In this document: positions 11,312 through 22,317 of the stretch, in pieces | Numbering within the stretch: the first letter of the stretch is position 1 | Layout of the letters: every line of letters starts with the position of its first letter | DNA from: Chalciporus piperatus | Lineage: Eukaryota > Basidiomycota > Agaricomycetes > Boletales > Boletaceae | Reading direction: 5' to 3' | Assembly: GCA_038093975.1 (NCBI GenBank) | Contig: JBBPTG010000054.1 | Location: 92,362-156,361 of the forward strand | Length of the DNA: 64,000 nt | Position numbers and translations under genes: made by a program | Notes under the pieces: model-generated | The model's input: the letters and a program-made list of their open reading frames with translations, nothing else | The model's database searches: none | Told to the model about the DNA's origin: nothing

Positions 11312-12109
11312 TGCGCTAGAGTGAAAGCGTGGTGTTGAGTCGAGGTAACTGTGGGAGGCAAGTACGTGAAGAGAACGAGGAAGGGGCTTGGGTTTAAATC
11401 CTACCTCGTGGCATCATCGAAGCCCACTGGCCATTGCGCCCATGAACCATGTTCCTAGAGTGAGAGGCGTAAGTGGGTGCACCATCAAAGATCTATGAGA
11501 AGCATCACGCAAAGTCCCGCGGGAAAGAAGGTCCCAACAGGCATGTACGTGGGCACGGTGATCCCTGACGCTATGATCAAATCGCGCACCACCAGGCTGT
11601 CAGGACCATGACACTGCGCGTACTGGCAAAAGGCCGGTGCCCAGTGGGATTTTGGTCTGTGAAAGGGAAAATGTAGGAGAATAGTGAATTGATTTGGAAA
11701 GCACGCAAATGCTGTCTAAACCAGCTAGGGCCATGAGGTAGTCTAGACCCAGCCGTTTTGGATGTTTCCCGGAAGTTTCTAGCTACTAGGACGTCTGGTT
11801 TGAGACTAAGAACCAGGCACCACCGGCCGTTTGCGCGCAGTGTGAGGTGTTTCAGTTGAGCAACACCTGGATTGACTAGATTGGGTACATCTGTGACCTG
11901 CCTGCAATTATCCTCGCGCCAGCGCCGGTTGACCAGACACCTGAATGAGATGGATTACTCGCGTCACGGCTGAGACGGGACTTCGAATCCTTAATGACTG
12001 GAAGAAGTTCGTTTGCCTTGGGCGAGTAGAGTACTTGTTGGCTTCGTACTAGTACATACTGGGTACCCAGTGACTGTGTGATAACGATCAAAGCGGTGCA
12101 ATATCGCAA
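11312..12109. other. Intergenic, no gene seen
   Basis: About 800 bp upstream of the BTB gene on one side and tRNA-Val on the other. No long conserved frame or repeat seen. It presumably contains the BTB promoter next to 11311. Confidence 0.6.
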
Positions 12110-12183
12110 GGTCTGATGGCGTAGTTGGTTATCGCATCTGTCTAACACACAGAAGGTCCTCAGTTCGAGCCTGGGTCAGATCA
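12110..12183 (+). tRNA. tRNA-Val (anticodon AAC)
   Basis: A complete cloverleaf without intron. Acceptor GGTCTGA pairs with TCAGATC (one G-U). D-arm GCGTAGTTGGTTATCGC. Anticodon stem TCTGT/ACAGA around loop CTAACAC, anticodon AAC. T-arm CTCAG-TTCGAGC-CTGGG, discriminator A. The layout closely matches yeast tRNA-Val(AAC). A T-run begins at 12187, a standard Pol III terminator. Confidence 0.93.
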
Positions 12184-12186
12184 CTA

Positions 12187-12202
12187 TTTTTTCTCTTTTT
12201 TT
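12187..12202 (+). terminator. Pol III T-run terminator of tRNA-Val
   Basis: TTTTTT starting four bases after the discriminator base, with a second T-run just downstream as back-up. Confidence 0.8.
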
Positions 12203-12462
12203 GGCTGCGCCTTTGCTGCACCGCGCTTTCATTGTTCCACGCCGGAGACACCCAGAAATCATGCATGAAAACCACCGTCGTGAATTTAAGCAGGGAGATA
12301 ACCGTACATATGATTCTACATTCTATGGTACACATGACACAGAACGAACGTTACGTATGCGTACGAAAAAAGAAAACACTGCGTATACGAGTTGTGAAAG
12401 CTGGGTATGCAACCAATGCCAGTGATCATGCTCATGACCGAGCAAGCCTCCATAGAATCCCA

Positions 12463-13898
12463 TCAAAACGCAGTCGTCGAATCGACCTCGATCGTCGGTA
12501 CGATCGACGCGATGAACTTGAGGAACACGACGAGATAAAAGTCTACCCGCATGCCCTCGACTTCTTCTTCCTCTCCCGGCCCTGCAGCAACGCTCTTCTC
12601 GTCTTTGGAAGATTTGCGACCGAATCCCCATTTCTTCTTACTGTCCTTTCCGTCTTTCTTACGAGCGGCAAGTTGCTCCTCCACGACACCTGCGTTCATT
12701 CGTTCGATGAGTTTCTTCATCACGCTCGCGTGTTTGCATGGGTGGACGGAGGCGGCCTGGAGTGTGGCGGAATGAGGGAATGCCTCGATGGTGACCGTCT
12801 TGAGGGCGTGGTCAGAAGAGACGTCTTGGAATATCTGAGACGGTGTCAGTGGGGTCCGGTTCTGCGCAACGAGACATTAGACAGGATTCTCGGAAGGCGG
12901 GACGGAGAAATATACTTCATCGTAACCGATCAGCCAGATCCGCGGGGTCTGGTAATACTTGTCGTAGGAGATCATCACGTCATAAGTTCGCACTTGGAGC
13001 AGATTGCCTTTTGCGACCTCGATCTCGCTATGGGGGGCATGAGCTCATGAAAACGATCGTAGGAGCGGAGCATGACTTGCCTTGCGTCGATGACGCCACC
13101 TGAAGAAACGGCAGAGACTCCCTTGGGTGCAGCAGTAGCCTCGTCCTCGCCCTCCTCCAGATCCTCTTCCTCCATATCTGGGATGTCGTCCAAATCAGGC
13201 GTTTCATCCACAGTCGCACGAGAAGTCGAGCTAATCGAAACGTTTCCCATCGCGTTCGCGAGTTCCTGTTCCCCATCTAAATCAGGGATATCGTCGATTT
13301 CACCCGGATTCGCCGCTGAATCGTCTGTCGATTTCCGACCAGCATGCGTCTCTACCCACTCATCACCTGCGCCACCGGACGAATCGCCAAAGTTGAGAAG
13401 ACGTTCTGCGTCTTCGTCTGCATCAGTGTAGGCGAGGGAGGTTGCTCGGCGGAGACAGGGTACGCCGCGCGTGACGAGGTATTGTTTGTCGTCGGGGAGG
13501 TAATCACGAAGTTTGGACGCGTCACCTTTTTCCCTGAACACGCGTTCCGTCAATCGGCACATCTGCCGCGTGGATCGGTGGGTGGGAGCTTACCATCTCC
13601 AAACCGGGAATTTGTAAGCCAGGAAATCGCCCGCTGCGACGAACTCCTCTGAGGGCGATGGTGAGTTGGTAGAGCGCTGTGTAAGGAGAGAGAGGAGCGC
13701 ACCTGGTGTTATCCTTCCATGTTCTTTGAACTTGCTTTCCTTGAGAACCTGTTGGAGGGTCAGAGTGGATGAAGATGTAGAGATTTGGGCAACACACGGG
13801 GCTGAGGTATTCGCGAACGGCCCAATATTGTTGCTAGAAAGAAAATCAGCGTCTGTTGGGAGAACTATTTGAGCAGAACCTGCCTGAATTGCGTGCAT
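12463..13898 (-). CDS. ATG3: Autophagy E2-like enzyme Atg3
   Basis: Conjugates Atg8 to phosphatidylethanolamine during autophagosome formation. The minus-strand exons read [95 protein letters not shown], then a long acidic flexible loop ([26 protein letters not shown]) that in Atg3 binds Atg7. The core follows, with [16 protein letters not shown] containing the catalytic Cys of the HPC motif. It ends [20 protein letters not shown]. There is a Lys/Glu-rich insertion after the HPC helix ([22 protein letters not shown]). Exon 1 is only 15 bp (13884-13898). Its intron begins GC rather than GT; with GC-AG splicing the conserved [10 protein letters not shown] follows in frame. Confidence 0.93.
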
Positions 13899-14305
13899 GG
13901 CGCGTTAGGGCTGAGTGGGTAGTGAATGGGTTGAGCTTAAGAGCAGAGGACGGCCTTTGGTGCCACAATCTGACCCTACCCCAATCGATCTCTCCTAATC
14001 AGGAAATCAACTCTCTCATCCGCTTCATCTCCTCTGGTCAGAAGCTTCCATGTTCCTTTTAGTTCATCCCGAAGCACCTCGTCTCAACCCAAGGGGAACC
14101 GGTCCACGTCTCGATCCTACAGACGGTCACGGTTTACTTATCACTTTCGGTCTTACTAGTTGCGGGAACTCTATAGTGCGTGTGTTCAAACAACAGCCCC
14201 GTCTTGGTGTCCTGTTTGAAATTCTTCTACCGACCTCGTCCCCTTACAATTCTGGAAGCGCGGTCATTGCTCGAGAAATGCGAATGATACATGCCCGGCG
14301 ATGTC
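13899..14305. other. Intergenic
   Basis: Between ATG3 and the decayed F-box copy. No conserved protein segment found on either strand. Confidence 0.6.
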
Positions 14306-15760
14306 CTATCCAATAATATATTGGTGAGGGAGCCAGCGAGGTGGATATTCACTTGATTCAACCAAAACAAAAACCTCATCACCTCGAGTCGATCTTCCGA
14401 ATCCATCTGGTGACTCTGGTCGATCTTTTTCCCACTCTGTTTCCATCCGCGGGGGGATGGAAAGATTGCCCCCAAGAACCGCCGCCACAACAGTGCAGTC
14501 GCCAGTAGGCGAGATTCCCAAGACCAATTTTGAGATCGTGCGGTTACAAGCCCCGTCAGGAAGATTCCGTGGGTCAATCCCTTCTGGTGTCAATGACCAT
14601 AGAGAGCTCGCGTAGACGTGGTCATTTTTCAAGGAGATAGAAAAGCCCGCGGAATGTGGGTAAAATGGCAGCAGAACGTCTAGCGGGAGCATTCGTGGGC
14701 CAAGCTTGCGAGCATGATTTAGATCCAGTACCTCGACGAGTGGCCACGACGATGCCATCTGCCGCAGATCATTGTCATCCACAAGGATTGACCCAAGTGG
14801 AGACAAGATTACGGTGCGAAGTTGGGCAAATGCGAGGAGTGGCCGTAGCGAGTGCATTGTGACGGATATGGCCCAATGATTAGCGTGAGGTTGGAGGGGC
14901 TACAACTTGTGGCACTTCCGGTTGTCCGATGATGCATCGAGGGTGCTGTAAATGACCTCGCAGGCGGAGAACAATGGAAGGTGATGGTTACTAATCCATT
15001 CACCAGTTCAGCAACACTTGTCGCCATAAGATGGAGCTCTGTCAGCGCGGGGAAAGGTGTAGAGAGCGTGCTTGACAATGGGAGTCTGCTAGTGTTCTCT
15101 GAATTGACAGCCAGGCATAGGGAAGTAAGGGATTCGAGTCGAGAGATATCGTGCCGAGTACCAAATGACGCATGCTTAAAATACTTCCAACGCATTTTCG
15201 CCAAGTTTCCGACTCGGCATGGTGATGTCCTCGCAGAGCACCGGGATTTGCAATGTTTGAAGCCTTGGGAACATCGGTGATACAACAGGGGGTGGTTGAA
15301 GCGAAAATATAAGGTCAAGTTGTCGAGTTATACCGCGACGGCGATCGTAAAAAGCTTTACCGTTATTCATAATACTGATGACAGTTACTTGTGAAGTGTA
15401 CTTTCGTGTTCGTTGCCAATGTTCAAGGAACGGGGGTTGGCGAATGTCCCTTGTAGGGTGCTGAATCAATCACATCAACTCCAGAGAGGGAACCAAGCAT
15501 CATAGCCAAACTTACCGCAGCTCCACGGACATCCTGATTGTACTGTGTTGACCAGATCGAATCAGGCCATAGACTGACCAAATGACTCGGGCTTCCCACC
15601 AACTTCCCACAGCACATTCAGCGCAGTTTCTTCAAATGCGCGGCATGTACGAGCAAGATCATGATGCACGGGTGTACACTCGGTGCAGAAACGGCACACA
15701 TGCTCGGACAGTTCAGTTCCACATTCCTCCTAACTCTGAGCCGCAACCTTGAAAATATGG
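14306..15760 (-). pseudogene. Decayed F-box/LRR paralog
   Basis: Family blocks are readable in order on the minus strand but in changing frames: a TCRAFEETALNVLWE F-box remnant (~15610-15650), LVSLWPDSIWST (~15560), the exon-2 start equivalent HWQRTRKYTSQV with SPMFPRLQTLQI (15176-15420), PFPALTELHLMATSVAELVNG (~15000), then SLRPLLAFAQLRTVILS, DDNDLRQMASSWPLVEVLDLNHA and CNRTISKLVLGISPTGD (14306-14857). Each join needs a frame change that is not a convincing intron. No intact start is seen. It is best explained as a pseudogene of the 589/2449/40187 family. Confidence 0.65.
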
Positions 15761-16545
15761 CTAGCTACCATACTCTCATATTTTAATTCGTCGCCACTGC
15801 TCGTCAGTCAGTGGCTCGGAGAATTCCTGGACCCGAAAGTGGTCCAGGTCTCACTTTCAAAATTGTGCGTCCACTGATGGGATGTCGGTCCGGATTACCG
15901 TCTTTGTCAGCGACGAAACCCCTTTTTCAAAGCTTGTATTCTGTTGCTCCACAGCTCTCCTCTCCCTCCATCGTGTTGACTAGGACTGTTGTTGCCTTCA
16001 TCTCACTGTTTGCTCCGTATCCTGACCGTCAATGAGTTGCCCTGCGTGATTTTGTCTGTGTGATCTGACATAGGTACTACCACTGACTGTGTTCAGCATC
16101 ATAGTAATTACAGTAATTACTTGGATGATTCCAGCCTGCCAGAGACCTGGCGAACAATAAAATGTAAATGTGACAAAATTTAGATGCCCCCCATGGCCCC
16201 ATTCATTGTTACAGTTGCAACGAGGGCATGTTGAACTGCGAGTCTGGCGGCGGGTCCAGGGTTGCCCGGAGGGCCGTTGAATACTATTTGTGTGTCAAAG
16301 AGCTATGCGACACCGGTCAAAACTCCTTCATTAAGAGATTGGGTCGGATGACCTACCCCTTCGAGCGACGAGCTTGCATATCGGGTCTACCTCCTCAGCC
16401 ACCAGCAAAGCGCGGTGCATCGAAATCAAGATGCCGCCCTTTTGATAGGGGTCACAGTGGGCAGACCATACAGAGCGAGTGAGGAAAGCAAGCGCGATAC
16501 GTCAAACGTCGAATCGCCAGGTGTCCTTATTTACTCCCTCGCCCC
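15761..16545. other. Intergenic
   Basis: About 780 bp without a supported gene. Short open frames here lack family features. Confidence 0.55.
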
Positions 16546-18242
16546 TCACTCCGATGCCTCCTTGTTCTTCCTCTTTTTCTTCTCCTTCTTCTCCCCTTCT
16601 GGTATCGACGAAGCCTTCTCACCTTTCACCTCCTCTCGTTTGCGCTTCTTTCCGCCTGATGGTTCTGTTGATGGGACGGCTTCGGTCGCCTCGACGGCAG
16701 CGGGAGCATCAGCAGCAGCGCTATCTTTCTTCGTACTCTTCTTTTTCGTCTTCTTTTCCTCGCCATTCCTGACGCCAGCTTCACCACCTTCCGTATCTTC
16801 CCTCCTCCGCTTCTTCGACTTTTTCTCCGAGTCCTCATTTCCCGTTGAAGGTGCTGAGGCCTGAGGGATAGGTATCGATGGTTCGTCAGCTTGCTTCTCG
16901 GCTTTCCGTTTCTTCATCTCCTTCTTCTCTTTCGGCTCCTCCTGCCGATCGACCTCCATCTTGGAATCGTCTTCAGCAGGGGTCCCGGCTTCAGATTTCT
17001 TCTTCTTCCTCTTCTCCTTCGATGCTTTCGTTTCGGCTGGCGCAGCTGCGTCCTTGGAATCGCCTGTCTTGTCGGATTCATCCTTGGACTTTTTCTTTTT
17101 CTTCTTCTCCTTGGAGTCGTCACTCTTTCTACTTTCCTCGACCTCCCCGGATGGAACTTCTTCGCTCTCTCGCTCTTTCTTCTTTCTCTTCTTCTCTTTC
17201 TTCTCATCGGCGCCCGAAGATTTTTCAGGTGATGGCGGTAGCGGTACAGATGCGAGATCCACGACTGTCGTTCCATCGACCTATCGTCATCGACACATAG
17301 CATGTTCAGTAAAACCACGAAATCAAATATATACGTGATTTACCTTGTCATCCCCACCTTTTGATTTCGTCTTTGACTTTGATTTCGACTTCGACTTTTC
17401 ATCTTCGTCCTTTTTCATCTTCTTTTCCTTCTTTGGTTTCTCAGACGACGAACCGCTTTCGTCCTTGTCCTTGGGGGGTTCCAATGCCAACGCTGGCGTG
17501 GGGTCCGCTCTGATTGCGTCTGCAGTCAGATTTTGAGTTTCGTTGCGGTTTTGATTTTGGGACTTGGAGGGAGACTCGGCGGGGGTCGCCATGGGCGACA
17601 TTCGTTGGGGTGTGCCGAGGGGAGTGCCGTTAGCTCCAGTACCTTCGTAGCGCGGTCGTCCACTTTGGTATCCACCACGTCCTTGGAAGCCGCCACGTCC
17701 TCTCCCTTGGAAACCTCCACGATTATATCCATTCCCGTTCGCGGCTTCCTAAAGTCGACGTCAGGATCGAATGGAATAAAGTGTGGAATCGAGATCGAAC
17801 CCGAGATGAAGGTAAGAAAAGGGCAAGGGAAGAAAACCGCGATCGAAGAAAAGTGGGGGAAATGGACGTACAGATCTGGGACCCTTGTACAGAGCCTTTT
17901 GGTATTTCTCGGCCTCGGAGATACATGACGTATGGGACTTGAACTCGATGGGGGTATTGAAGGTGACGGAACAATCGATACAGTCGAAGCCGGTGTGACA
18001 ATGGCTGTGGTGTTGGTCTAGTTTAGGTTTCTTGACGACGTCCCCACATCCTAGGGTGTGAATCAATCGTGAGCATGCATGACGGGGGGAGGAGGGTAAA
18101 GGGGGAACAATGTGTGAGCATGCGAGGTGATCACCGTTGGTGGTAGGATAACTAACCATGACATCTAGACGGGGCAAGACACGTTAGGGTCGTGACGCTA
18201 GTAGAAATCGTGGAAGGGTAACACTTACTGGAACGAAACCAT
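16546..18242 (-). CDS. LYAR: LYAR-type C2HC zinc-finger nucleolar protein
   Basis: Five exons keep phase: 18229-18242 (14 bp), 18157-18164 (8-bp micro-exon), 17872-18050, 17344-17748, 16546-17280; ~446 residues. Splicing the two tiny exons gives MVSFQCHGCGDVVKKPKLDQHHSHCH, completing the Cys-x2-Cys that would otherwise be missing. A second finger follows, FDCIDCSVTFNTPIEFKSHTSCISEAEKYQKALYKG, the LYAR signature. Next is an RGG-type segment (GGFQGRGRGGFQGRGGYQSGRP), then a long Lys/Glu/Asp/Ser tail with many KKKRK-like basic clusters, typical of nucleolar proteins. The expected role is nucleolar, in rRNA/ribosome biogenesis (family knowledge). Confidence 0.88.
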
Positions 18243-18675
18243 TTTAAGCGCAAATTTTGAGCGTTTTAACGTATATACAGGTTATTGCGCTAGAAAACGA
18301 AGCAGCCCGAGAGTCGAGCTTCAGTTAGTGGATGTCTTGGGCGCCAGGAGAGGGTATATGTCTCCGAATCTGACTGGCCGAGCAAGTTGATACACAAAAA
18401 AACCGACGGTCACGTGGTTATCTTTCACCTACGACACGACGACAACGACAAGATTGTAGATATTTCAAACCCACAACTCAAGCAGGATAGAGGCTGACAC
18501 TATAATGGGTGATCCCTCATTTTGAGAATGAATTTAAACGTGCATTATGTTCTGTGATCCGGGTTCAAACGACCTTAAACCACTTGGATCAGCTACGAAC
18601 CGTGGGAATTACTCTATCTCGGTGGAAGTGGCGCCTCCCTAACTAGTACTCAACTCCTAACCCACTACTTTCACC
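18243..18675. promoter_or_regulatory. Divergent intergenic region between LYAR and the coiled-coil gene
   Basis: The two flanking genes are transcribed away from each other, so this 433-bp stretch must hold both promoters. No specific element could be assigned. Confidence 0.5.
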
Positions 18676-19778
18676 ATGTCCACCGCCGAGACGAAAGAAG
18701 CTGACTGCAAGTTGGTTGGGCTATTTTCTGACCCATCGGCGAGTTGGGACACCGATATCAAGGTGAAACAGGATACGACTGTGGAGGAAGTCCTGGGAAC
18801 TATTTACGACGAGACGGCAAAACACGCCAGTATGGCATACAACCTCCACCCGCCGATTGACCCTGGTGCTCTCACTGCAAGGCTCTTCCCAAGTTATTCT
18901 TGTCTATTCAACATATTTTTCACTTTTAACAATTCCCTTTCAGATGTTGAACCGGAGCAGATGCTCTCCGATGTTGGCTGCCAATTGGTGGTGGTCCTGA
19001 AACTGGGCGAGATAGACCAGGGACGCCTCCAAAAGAAGGTCGAGCATGTGATAGGTCTTGAGATCGAGATCACAGATTTGAAGCATGATTTATCGTTGGC
19101 TAGAGAAGAGTTGGAGACTTGGAAGGTGAAGTCCGAAAGCAAGGGCGACGGAGGTATGTTTGGTTTGTTCTCCGAGTCGCCATTCTCATATTTTATGGAC
19201 CACACAGGCGAAACTCAAAGCTCTGGTTCTGATGCCAATGATGATCCACCTCAGTCTCTCGATGCATTGTGGCAGATGATTAAGAAAAATCGTGATGAGC
19301 AGAAGAAAAAGGACGATGAACAGCAAGCCATCAATGGGAGGCTCATACGTGAGGTGGCCGAGTTGAGGGTCTCCGATGGGAGGCGTGAAGCTGAGGTAGA
19401 GAGGCTTGAAGCTGAGGTAGAGAGGCTTGAAGCTGAGGTAGAGCGGCTTGAAGCTGAGCTCAGAAAGCAGGCTAAGAGCCATAAGAATGAACTCGACATG
19501 GTGGTAAATTCCCTGAACCATGTGCGACAAATTGATTTAATCACTCTTGCCAATGCTGATATGCGTTTTGACAGGTTACTGCCTTCCTAGGAAACCCGAT
19601 CCACCTCCGCTGCCTTCTAGATATGGCTCTCGATGAAATCACCAAACGCACTGGCATTCCCTCTCAGCCTTGGAGTGAACTGGTCCTGTCTGACCTATTC
19701 ACTCGGCTCGCTGCCACTGACATTGACAACCATACAATTCCTTTGTTTGTTCAGCAATGTGTGGAACACTTCGCATAG
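18676..19778 (+). CDS. Coiled-coil protein of unknown function
   Basis: Start ATG with a good context (CACCATGTCC). The N-terminal half looks globular (CKLVGLFSDPSASWDTDIKVKQDTTVEEVLGTIYDE). It is followed by two heptad-rich stretches; the second contains three perfect or near-perfect 21-bp units encoding EAEVERL. Two likely introns (about 18916-18942 region and 19154-19207, GTATGT..CACACAG) are multiples of three without stops, so retained-intron products stay open. A third intron (GTGCGA..TTTGACAG near 19520-19573) joins to VTAFLGNPIHLRCLLDMALDEI and ends at the TAG 19776-19778. A further in-style stretch (STQEIKDAVASKPLGSSDRQHLEEIFKFLL) lies just downstream in another frame, hinting at a frameshifted longer ancestor. 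Function not recognised. Confidence 0.55.
19389..19466 (+). repeat. 21-bp heptad-encoding tandem repeat
   Basis: GAAGCTGAGGTAGAGAGGCTT-type units, three consecutive copies plus a partial one, each encoding one coiled-coil heptad EAEVERL. Confidence 0.85.
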
Positions 19779-20596
19779 TGCAAGCACTCAAGAGATTAAG
19801 GATGCCGTGGCTTCGAAACCACTGGGTTCGTCTGACCGGCAGCACCTCGAAGAAATCTTCAAGTTTTTATTAATACCTTAATACTGCATGTACACTGAAC
19901 AATTTTGCAGGTCTGTACGAGAGCATGTATAATTGTATGATTGTGGATGAGACTATCACATCGTAGCGGCACTATGCACGACAGCGCGACAATTCAAAAA
20001 CACTTTATCTAGCACCGACTCCGACCGTCACCATAAGTCTTTTGGCTCGTCAAACCCATTCGCCGCTTCAAGTCTTCAAGTTGGTGGGGCTCTGACCTTC
20101 GCAACCGCTCTCATCATCAGAACCTGCCTTCCTCTTCTTCGAATTGCTAGACTCGGTTACGCGCAACATGGCTTCTTTCGTGCAGGAACGATACAGGAGG
20201 AGTTTCTTGCTTGAGGCCGATGAGTTGCTGCCCAAACTGCCCGAAATGTTCCAGCTGCAGTCGAGTCAGTCAGGTGCTGGCAGGTGGTCTTTACGATCAT
20301 AGACATAAAACCTACATTCTCAAATACACCTCCACCTCTTCGATCTGGATACAGCGATCAGTCGTTGATACAGTACCGCGGTATTGGTTTTGCAGATCCC
20401 CGATACATCCATGACCGAACGCAGAGTACGCAAATATCAACGTACGAGTACAATAGAATTACAAGTAGTATTCAGAGTGGGGTATCCCTACAAAATAAAT
20501 GACAAGGCGTCCAATTCACCAAGTTCCTCCCAACAGTCAGAAAAGGCAAGCAAATATCACGGCTCTGTCCGCACCAACCAGCCAGTCCTAGAGCGC
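19779..20596. other. Intergenic with coding-like scraps
   Basis: Contains the out-of-frame continuation of the coiled-coil gene (to ~19881) and a short + strand frame at 20168 (MASFVQERYRRSFLLEADELLPKL) that looks protein-like but cannot be extended into a gene. Confidence 0.4.
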
Positions 20597-21314
20597 CTAA
20601 GGCTTCCCGAACTTGATCACCCACGTCTCCGTGCATGGTTGCGAACCAGGAAGCAAGCGCTTCTTCTCGAACTCTTCATCGTGTTCGAGTCCCTTAAACG
20701 CGGTTGTCTCTCCCAGCCAGTCTATTCTCTTTAGCTTCGTATCTTTGGTCTTTTCCTTCTCGTGTCTCGCCTTGGCCGCTTTTTCTATCGTCTCCCTCTT
20801 GGACTTGTCATTGACGACGATGCCCCACTCCGAGTCTGCCATCGGTTCCTGAAGCATCACGTAGACCGCCTCAAAGACGGCACTGCACGTCACCACGCTC
20901 CCAGCAGGTGCACGAATGTCGACCGTCCACGGAAAGGCCTTGGAGACGATCCTGAAATCGTGCAAAGGCTGTGCGACAGCGGGTGTGTGTGCTATTTGCT
21001 GATATGTGGAGAGGAGGATTCCATCTCGTGGTGACGCGCGGAGATCGTAGCGGACGTGGGTCATATCGGCTGCCAGCGCCGGATTGAGGTTAGGATATTT
21101 AGATTGTGTAGGTGTATGTGAATGTGAATGATTGACTGCAATCGTAAAAAGTCAGTGGCTGGTGGGAGCGCGTGAGAAGTGACCTACAGAGGTTCCAACC
21201 AGACGGCTTTGGATGATATGGATCGCCACCGTATTGAGGTGGTAGATAGACATGTGGATTGTATGGTGTCTGGTACCACGCTGGCGGATACCCATTGCTA
21301 TAGTGATTCGACAT
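20597..21314 (-). CDS. DUF6699-type protein
   Basis: Two exons, 21188-21314 and 20597-21135 (intron GTAGGT..TTGCAG, phase 1), ~221 residues. The N-terminus is Pro/Tyr-rich (MSNHYSNGYPPAWYQTPYN). The C-terminal domain has the pattern of the basidiomycete DUF6699 family: LNPALA..MTHVRYDLRASP, LSTYQQIAHTPAVAQPLHDFRIVSKAFPWTVDIRA, VTCSAVFEAVYVMLQEPM, then a basic helix and a closing LGETTAFKGLEHDEEFEKKRLLPG. The biochemical function of the family is unknown. The region upstream of 21314 would hold its promoter. Confidence 0.75.
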
Positions 21315-22317
21315 GATATGTCTTTGAGTATATTTGTGAAATGGGAAAAAAGTGATTTGGCTGGGAAAGAGAAACCGAGGTAGATCTCTGCGCTTTATAT
21401 ACGCAAGTCTGGGCGCTTGATGAATGGAACTGAGTCCGATTCCTTGCTTATCGCGGAATCTTATCCAGGCCGAGGTGCTGCTTACTGTCAAATCGATGGC
21501 AGCGGTCCCAGAGGCTCGCAGTCACTCTGACTTTGACAAGTGATCTGAGGCACCCAGAAAGGGCGGGGTCACGTGTCGGGGCGCCATTCCTTGTAAGGTG
21601 AGTTGCGACAGGTTGCGAGTCGGCGACACGCACCGCGACTGACAAATGCGGATTGGGTGCTGCATGAGATGCACTTCTGCAGAAGGCCTGCAGTAATAGT
21701 TTACAGCAGTCAAGTTCCCTGCCGGCACTGTCTCGAGATAGACGCTAGGGGCGTCTCGCTGAACATCGTCCCGCTGCTGCGGTTGACTTCGAGGCCCATA
21801 ACTCGAACAGCGACCGCGGCACGACCCGATGTGGGCCGAAGTGGGCCAGGGCGGGAGAGAACGGAACGGAGCAGAGTGCATGTCGAGGAGCAGCCGCGGA
21901 GGGGCCGAACAAATATGCGTACCGAATTTGTCTTTGTTTGTTGTGATGCAACAACACTGCAACATGACATTTATCTCTTGACATGCACATTATCTGCTAT
22001 CGCGGAAATAAATAAAATCAGACGCTGGCCAGGATGGCCAGCGTCGGGTCAAAGGGAAGGTAAAAAAAAAATCAGGCCTCCTATCACGAGCAAAGTGAGT
22101 GATGCTCGATGTGTTAATGTCCGAACGTTCGCGCTGATAAATGACAGCGGAGTACTCGTCCATCGCAAATCTCCTACTCAATGTTTCATATGAATGATCG
22201 CTGTCAGCATGCCGAGTACAAAATTTTATATCGGATTACCTAACCCCCCAAGCAAGGCTCTTCCGATCGATATTAACAACCTGATCCTGCTTGTTCTTTA
22301 CCCTTCTACCACCATCC
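21315..22317. other. Divergent intergenic region, contains a perfect palindrome
   Basis: About 1 kb between the DUF6699 gene (-) and CCP1 (+). No supported gene. A perfect 11-bp inverted repeat with a 3-base loop (GACGCTGGCCA-GGA-TGGCCAGCGTC) sits at 22021-22045. Confidence 0.6.
22021..22045. repeat. Perfect inverted repeat (11-bp arms, 3-bp loop)
   Basis: Arms GACGCTGGCCA and TGGCCAGCGTC around GGA, about 270 bp upstream of the CCP1 start. It could form a hairpin or be a dyad protein site. Confidence 0.85.

Noticed and set aside
16561..17262. Long plus-strand frames rich in Ser/Phe/Leu opposite LYAR
   Set aside because: They are antisense shadows of the AAG/GAG-rich basic tail of LYAR (TTC/CTC on the other strand).
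20168..20310. Short protein-like frame MASFVQERYRRSFLLEADELL
   Set aside because: Cannot be joined to further exons in a consistent way; too short to call a gene.
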